This document shows positions 61,236-64,000 of a stretch of 64,000 bases of DNA, one piece after another (within the stretch, counting starts at the first letter, position 1; each line of letters opens with the position of its first letter). Below the pieces are notes generated by a model that worked only from the letters and a program-made list of their open reading frames with translations, was not told the origin of the DNA and did no database searches. Position numbers and translations under genes: made by a program. This stretch comes from Rathayibacter sp. VKM Ac-2856. Lineage in GTDB: Bacteria > Actinomycetota > Actinomycetes > Actinomycetales > Microbacteriaceae. The stretch lies in assembly GCF_013205055.1 (NCBI RefSeq), contig NZ_JABMLF010000001.1, forward strand, positions 1,364,001-1,428,000, in the 5' to 3' direction.

Positions 61236-62501
61236 CTACTGCTCGTCGAGGGTGCGGCCGACGGTGCAGGTCTGCTGGTCGGCGGTCTGGCCCGAGACGT
61301 CGCTCGGGAGCGCGACGGCGGTGCCCTCCGGAGCCGGGGTCGGATCCGCCGTCGCGGCGGGGTCGGCGGTCTCGGCGGGATCCGCGGTCGCCGCCGGATC
61401 GGTCGCGGCCGGCGTCGAGCCGTCGACCGACTCCGAGCCGCCGCCCGTGGTGCCGGTGAGCGCGATCGGCTGGTCGGCCAGGAGCGCCGCGTTCAGCGTC
61501 GCCGCCGCCTCCTCGCTGGGGTAGACGCCGTCGCCGTCGATGAAGGTCGGGTACTGGACGAAGACGACGCTGGCGAGGTCGACGTCCTTCACCGCGAGGC
61601 CGATCGACACCAGGGTGTTCACGTTCTCGAGCGAGGTGGAGAGCTGCATGTTCGAGACGGCAGCCTTGCCGAGGCCGTAGAGGGCGACGGGGTTCGAGAG
61701 CGTGGACGCGCTCTTGACCTTCCGCACCAGCGACGAGAGGTAGACCTGCTGGCTCGAGATGCGGGTCAGGTCACTGCCGTCGCCCACGCCGTGGCGGGTG
61801 CGCAGGAAGGCGAGCGCCTCCGCGCCGACGAGCGTGTGCGTGCCGGCGTCGAGGGTGAGTCCCGTGTACTCGTCCTCGATCGGGGTGGCGACGCAGACGT
61901 CCACTCCGCCCACCGCGTTCGACATCTCGATCACGCCGTCGAACTGGATCAGCGCGGCGTACGGGATGTCGAGGCCGGTGAGCTGCTCCACGGTCTGCAC
62001 GGTGCAGGCGAGTCCGCCGTAGCTCAGCGAGGTGTTGATCTTCGCGGAGCGCAGCGGATCGGACACGGTGCCCGTCGCCGGGTCGGTGCAGGACGGGATC
62101 GGCACGTACATGTCGCGGGGGAAGCTGACGACCTCGACCGTCGAGTGGTCCTCCGAGATGTGCATCAGCATCGTGACGTCGTTGAGGTTCTCGGTGCGGT
62201 CGCCGTAGGCGCCCTCCGCGGAGCCCTCGGCGCTGTCGCTGCCAGCGAGGAGGATGTTGACCCCACCCTCGATCGCCCCGATCTCGGGCACGGCGGAGTC
62301 GGTCGAGCCGATGCCGAGGTCGACGGAGGGCCGCGCGCTGCCGGCGATCATCGAGAGGGCGATCGCCACGATCGAGATCGTGCTGAGCACGCCGACGCCG
62401 ACGCAGGCCGCGAGGATCCGACCGGCGAAGCGCAGCCCGCTGCGGGGGCGCAGCCGGCCGTGACGGGCTGCTGTCCTGCGCGAGGCGACGGGTGCGCTCA
62501 T
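61236..62501 (-). CDS. LytR-CpsA-Psr family cell-wall ligase
   Basis: 421 residues. A single N-terminal membrane helix (LAACVGVGVLSTISIVAIAL) anchors an extracellular LCP domain with VNILLAGSDS, VVSFPRDMYVPIPSC, KINTSLSYGG, GGVDVCV and FLRTRHGVGDGSDLTRISSQ, including the conserved Arg and Asp residues that bind the polyprenyl-phosphate substrate. LCP proteins attach secondary wall polymers to peptidoglycan. The C-terminus has repeated DPAATADPAE-type units and a final cysteine segment (DQQTCTVGR). Tandem with a paralogue 16 bases upstream. Confidence 0.92.
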   Translation of the reverse strand: MSAPVASRRTAARHGRLRPRSGLRFAGRILAACVGVGVLSTISIVAIALSMIAGSARPSVDLGIGSTDSAVPEIGAIEGGVNILLAGSDSAEGSAEGAYGDRTENLNDVTMLMHISEDHSTVEVVSFPRDMYVPIPSCTDPATGTVSDPLRSAKINTSLSYGGLACTVQTVEQLTGLDIPYAALIQFDGVIEMSNAVGGVDVCVATPIEDEYTGLTLDAGTHTLVGAEALAFLRTRHGVGDGSDLTRISSQQVYLSSLVRKVKSASTLSNPVALYGLGKAAVSNMQLSTSLENVNTLVSIGLAVKDVDLASVVFVQYPTFIDGDGVYPSEEAAATLNAALLADQPIALTGTTGGGSESVDGSTPAATDPAATADPAETADPAATADPTPAPEGTAVALPSDVSGQTADQQTCTVGRTLDEQ

Positions 62502-62517
62502 CGGTTCCGCCCCGGCG

Positions 62518-63855
62518 TCAGCCGAAGAACCCGACGGAGCAGGTCTGCTGGTCGGCGGGCTGGCCGGTGATCGACTCCGGCAGCTCGACGGGTCCGCCCG
62601 CCGCGGGAGTGCCGGGAGCCGCGGTGGCGCCGGGCGTCGCCTCCGCGGTCGCGACAGGATCGGTCGTGGCGGGCCCGGCAGCGGGCGCCTCGGTCGCCGG
62701 GGGCGCCTCGGTCTCGCCGGTGGTCGTCGCGCCGGCGCCGGTGCCGCCGGTGAGGGCGATCGGCTGGTCGGTCTGCAGGGCGCTGGCGAGCACGTCGCCG
62801 GCCGCGCGGTCGGGGACGACCCCGCCGGAGGCCGCGCCCGTCGGGTACTGCGCGAACACCACGTTCGCGATGTCGACGTCCTTCAGCGCGAGGCCCATCT
62901 GCACGAGGGTGTTCACGTTGTTCAGCTCGTCGGAGAGCGTCATGTTGCCCAGGGCCGCCTTCGCCAGGCCGTAGAGCGCGACGGGGTTCAGCAGCGTGTC
63001 GGCGCTCTTCACCTGGCGCACCAGTGAGGAGAGGAAGACCTGCTGGTTGCTGATCCGGGTCAGGTCGCTGCCGTCGCCGATGCCGTGGCGGCTGCGCAGG
63101 AACTGCAGGGCGGCCATGCCCTCCAGCGAGTGCACGCCGGGCTCGAGATAGGTGTTGGTGTAGGGGTCGGCGATCTCGGTGGCGACGCAGACGTCGACTC
63201 CGCCGATGGCGTTCGACATCTCGATGACGCCGTTGAACTGCACGACCGCGCCGTAGTCGACTCGGACCCCGAGCAGCTCCTCCGCGACGCCGGCGACGCA
63301 GCCGAGGCTGACGTCCTTGCCCATCGCCTCGTTGATCTTGGTGTCGTACCGGGCGGGGATCGTCTCTCCGGTCGCAGCGTTCACGCAGGACGGGATGTCG
63401 ACGTACATGTCGCGCGGGAAGCTGACGACGGTCGCGTTGCTGTGGTCGGCCGAGACGTGCATCAGCATGTTGACGTCGTTGAGGACGCTGGTCTCCTCGT
63501 CGGGGTCGCCGTAGGCGTCGCCCTGACCCTGGCGCGAGTCGCTGCCCACGACGAGGACGTTGAAGCCGCCCTCGAGGGCGCCGATCTCGGGGACCGAGCC
63601 CGCCGCGACCCCCGAGCCGGCCGCGACCGGGTGCAGACTGACCGACGGCTGAGCCGACTGCACGAGCAGGGTGGCGGCGATGGCGACGATGGAGATCGAG
63701 GCGACGACGCCGACTCCCGAGACGGTCGCGGCGGCCTTGACGAGGGTGCGCGGCAGGCTGTGCCGCTTCTGCCGCCCGTGCCGGACGTGGGGTCGCGGCG
63801 TGCGCGCCGACTCGTCCGCGGCGGAGTGGTCCGTCGAAGGGCGCGTCGTGCGCAT
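62518..63855 (-). CDS. LytR-CpsA-Psr family cell-wall ligase, paralogue
   Basis: 445 residues, same layout as its downstream neighbour: basic cytoplasmic start, one membrane helix (ATVSGVGVVASISIVAIAAT), LCP core with VLVVGSDSRQGQGDAYGDPD, VVSFPRDMYVDIPSC, FLRSRHGIGDGSDLTRISNQ, then a long Ala/Thr/Pro/Gly-rich tail and DQQTCSVGFFG. The two genes are almost certainly a duplication and an operon. TACTAT on the minus strand (63960-63955) about 100 bases upstream may be its -10. Confidence 0.92.
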   Translation of the reverse strand: MRTTRPSTDHSAADESARTPRPHVRHGRQKRHSLPRTLVKAAATVSGVGVVASISIVAIAATLLVQSAQPSVSLHPVAAGSGVAAGSVPEIGALEGGFNVLVVGSDSRQGQGDAYGDPDEETSVLNDVNMLMHVSADHSNATVVSFPRDMYVDIPSCVNAATGETIPARYDTKINEAMGKDVSLGCVAGVAEELLGVRVDYGAVVQFNGVIEMSNAIGGVDVCVATEIADPYTNTYLEPGVHSLEGMAALQFLRSRHGIGDGSDLTRISNQQVFLSSLVRQVKSADTLLNPVALYGLAKAALGNMTLSDELNNVNTLVQMGLALKDVDIANVVFAQYPTGAASGGVVPDRAAGDVLASALQTDQPIALTGGTGAGATTTGETEAPPATEAPAAGPATTDPVATAEATPGATAAPGTPAAGGPVELPESITGQPADQQTCSVGFFG

Positions 63856-64000
63856 CCGTCTCCCGTTCGTCTCGATGCTGGGGGTGGTGGAGCTGAGTGG
63901 GGCGGCGTGCGCTGCCCGCGGGCGCGGAGGAGGTCGCTCCGACCGCGTCGGGACATAGTACCCAGACCGCTCCGGAAAGCCACCCGTCGCGAGGAATCCG

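Overview
The window is chromosomal DNA from a high-GC Gram-positive bacterium, most likely an actinobacterium of the family Microbacteriaceae (inference). Support comes from the very high G+C with long antisense shadow frames, the actinobacterial r-protein and RNA polymerase operons, a type IB topoisomerase, an MT0933/Rv0909-like antitoxin, an Lhr helicase next to an Nei glycosylase, tandem LytR-CpsA-Psr proteins, many apparently leaderless genes, and a dispersed GGTCTCGATACGCC...CAGCATG palindromic repeat.

Layout. 1-4785: a phosphotransferase locus (partial mannitol-type IIC, ptsI, ptsH, a IIB protein) on the minus strand, divergent from a PRD-type regulator that carries its own IIB- and IIA-like domains. 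4927-17493: map-adk-secY and the spc and S10 ribosomal-protein operons, all on the minus strand and ending upstream at rpsJ. rpsN is missing between rplE and rpsH, where a strong stem-loop stands instead. 17981-20098: a topoisomerase IB, an orphan antitoxin-like gene and a fructosamine kinase sit between the S10 operon and tuf. 20190-24758: the str operon (rpsL, rpsG, fusA, tuf) with a near-consensus promoter at 25019-25047.

25121-34523 is an accessory block between str and rpoBC: two membrane proteins, a cystine-type amino-acid ABC transporter with a repeat array and a hairpin between the binding-protein and permease genes, a HAD phosphatase-like protein, a spermidine-synthase-like protein, a LuxR-type regulator, two convergent paralogous TetR regulators and a secreted lipase-like hydrolase. 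34805-42264: rpoC and rpoB, both starting with TTG, driven by candidate tandem promoters near 42500.

42634-50782 (mostly plus strand): a second spermidine-synthase-like protein, a TPR-like protein, a SprT-like metalloprotease, a CGNR zinc-finger regulator, a DUF427 protein, a ComB-like protein, an SRPBCC protein, a DUF1684 protein, a short-chain dehydrogenase and a DEAD-box RNA helicase. 51103-61157: a lone YhcG-type PDDEXK nuclease, a DUF4916 Nudix-like protein, an esterase, lhr and nei, an unknown protein, a DUF3800 protein and tRNA-Ser(GCU). 61236-63855: two tandem LytR-CpsA-Psr cell-wall ligases.

I found no insertion sequence, CRISPR array, prophage or large biosynthetic cluster. The most interesting signals are regulatory or architectural: leaderless starts, the repeat family, the hairpin over the permease ribosome-binding site, and unusual operon breaks. 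I did not find a clearly new multi-gene system.
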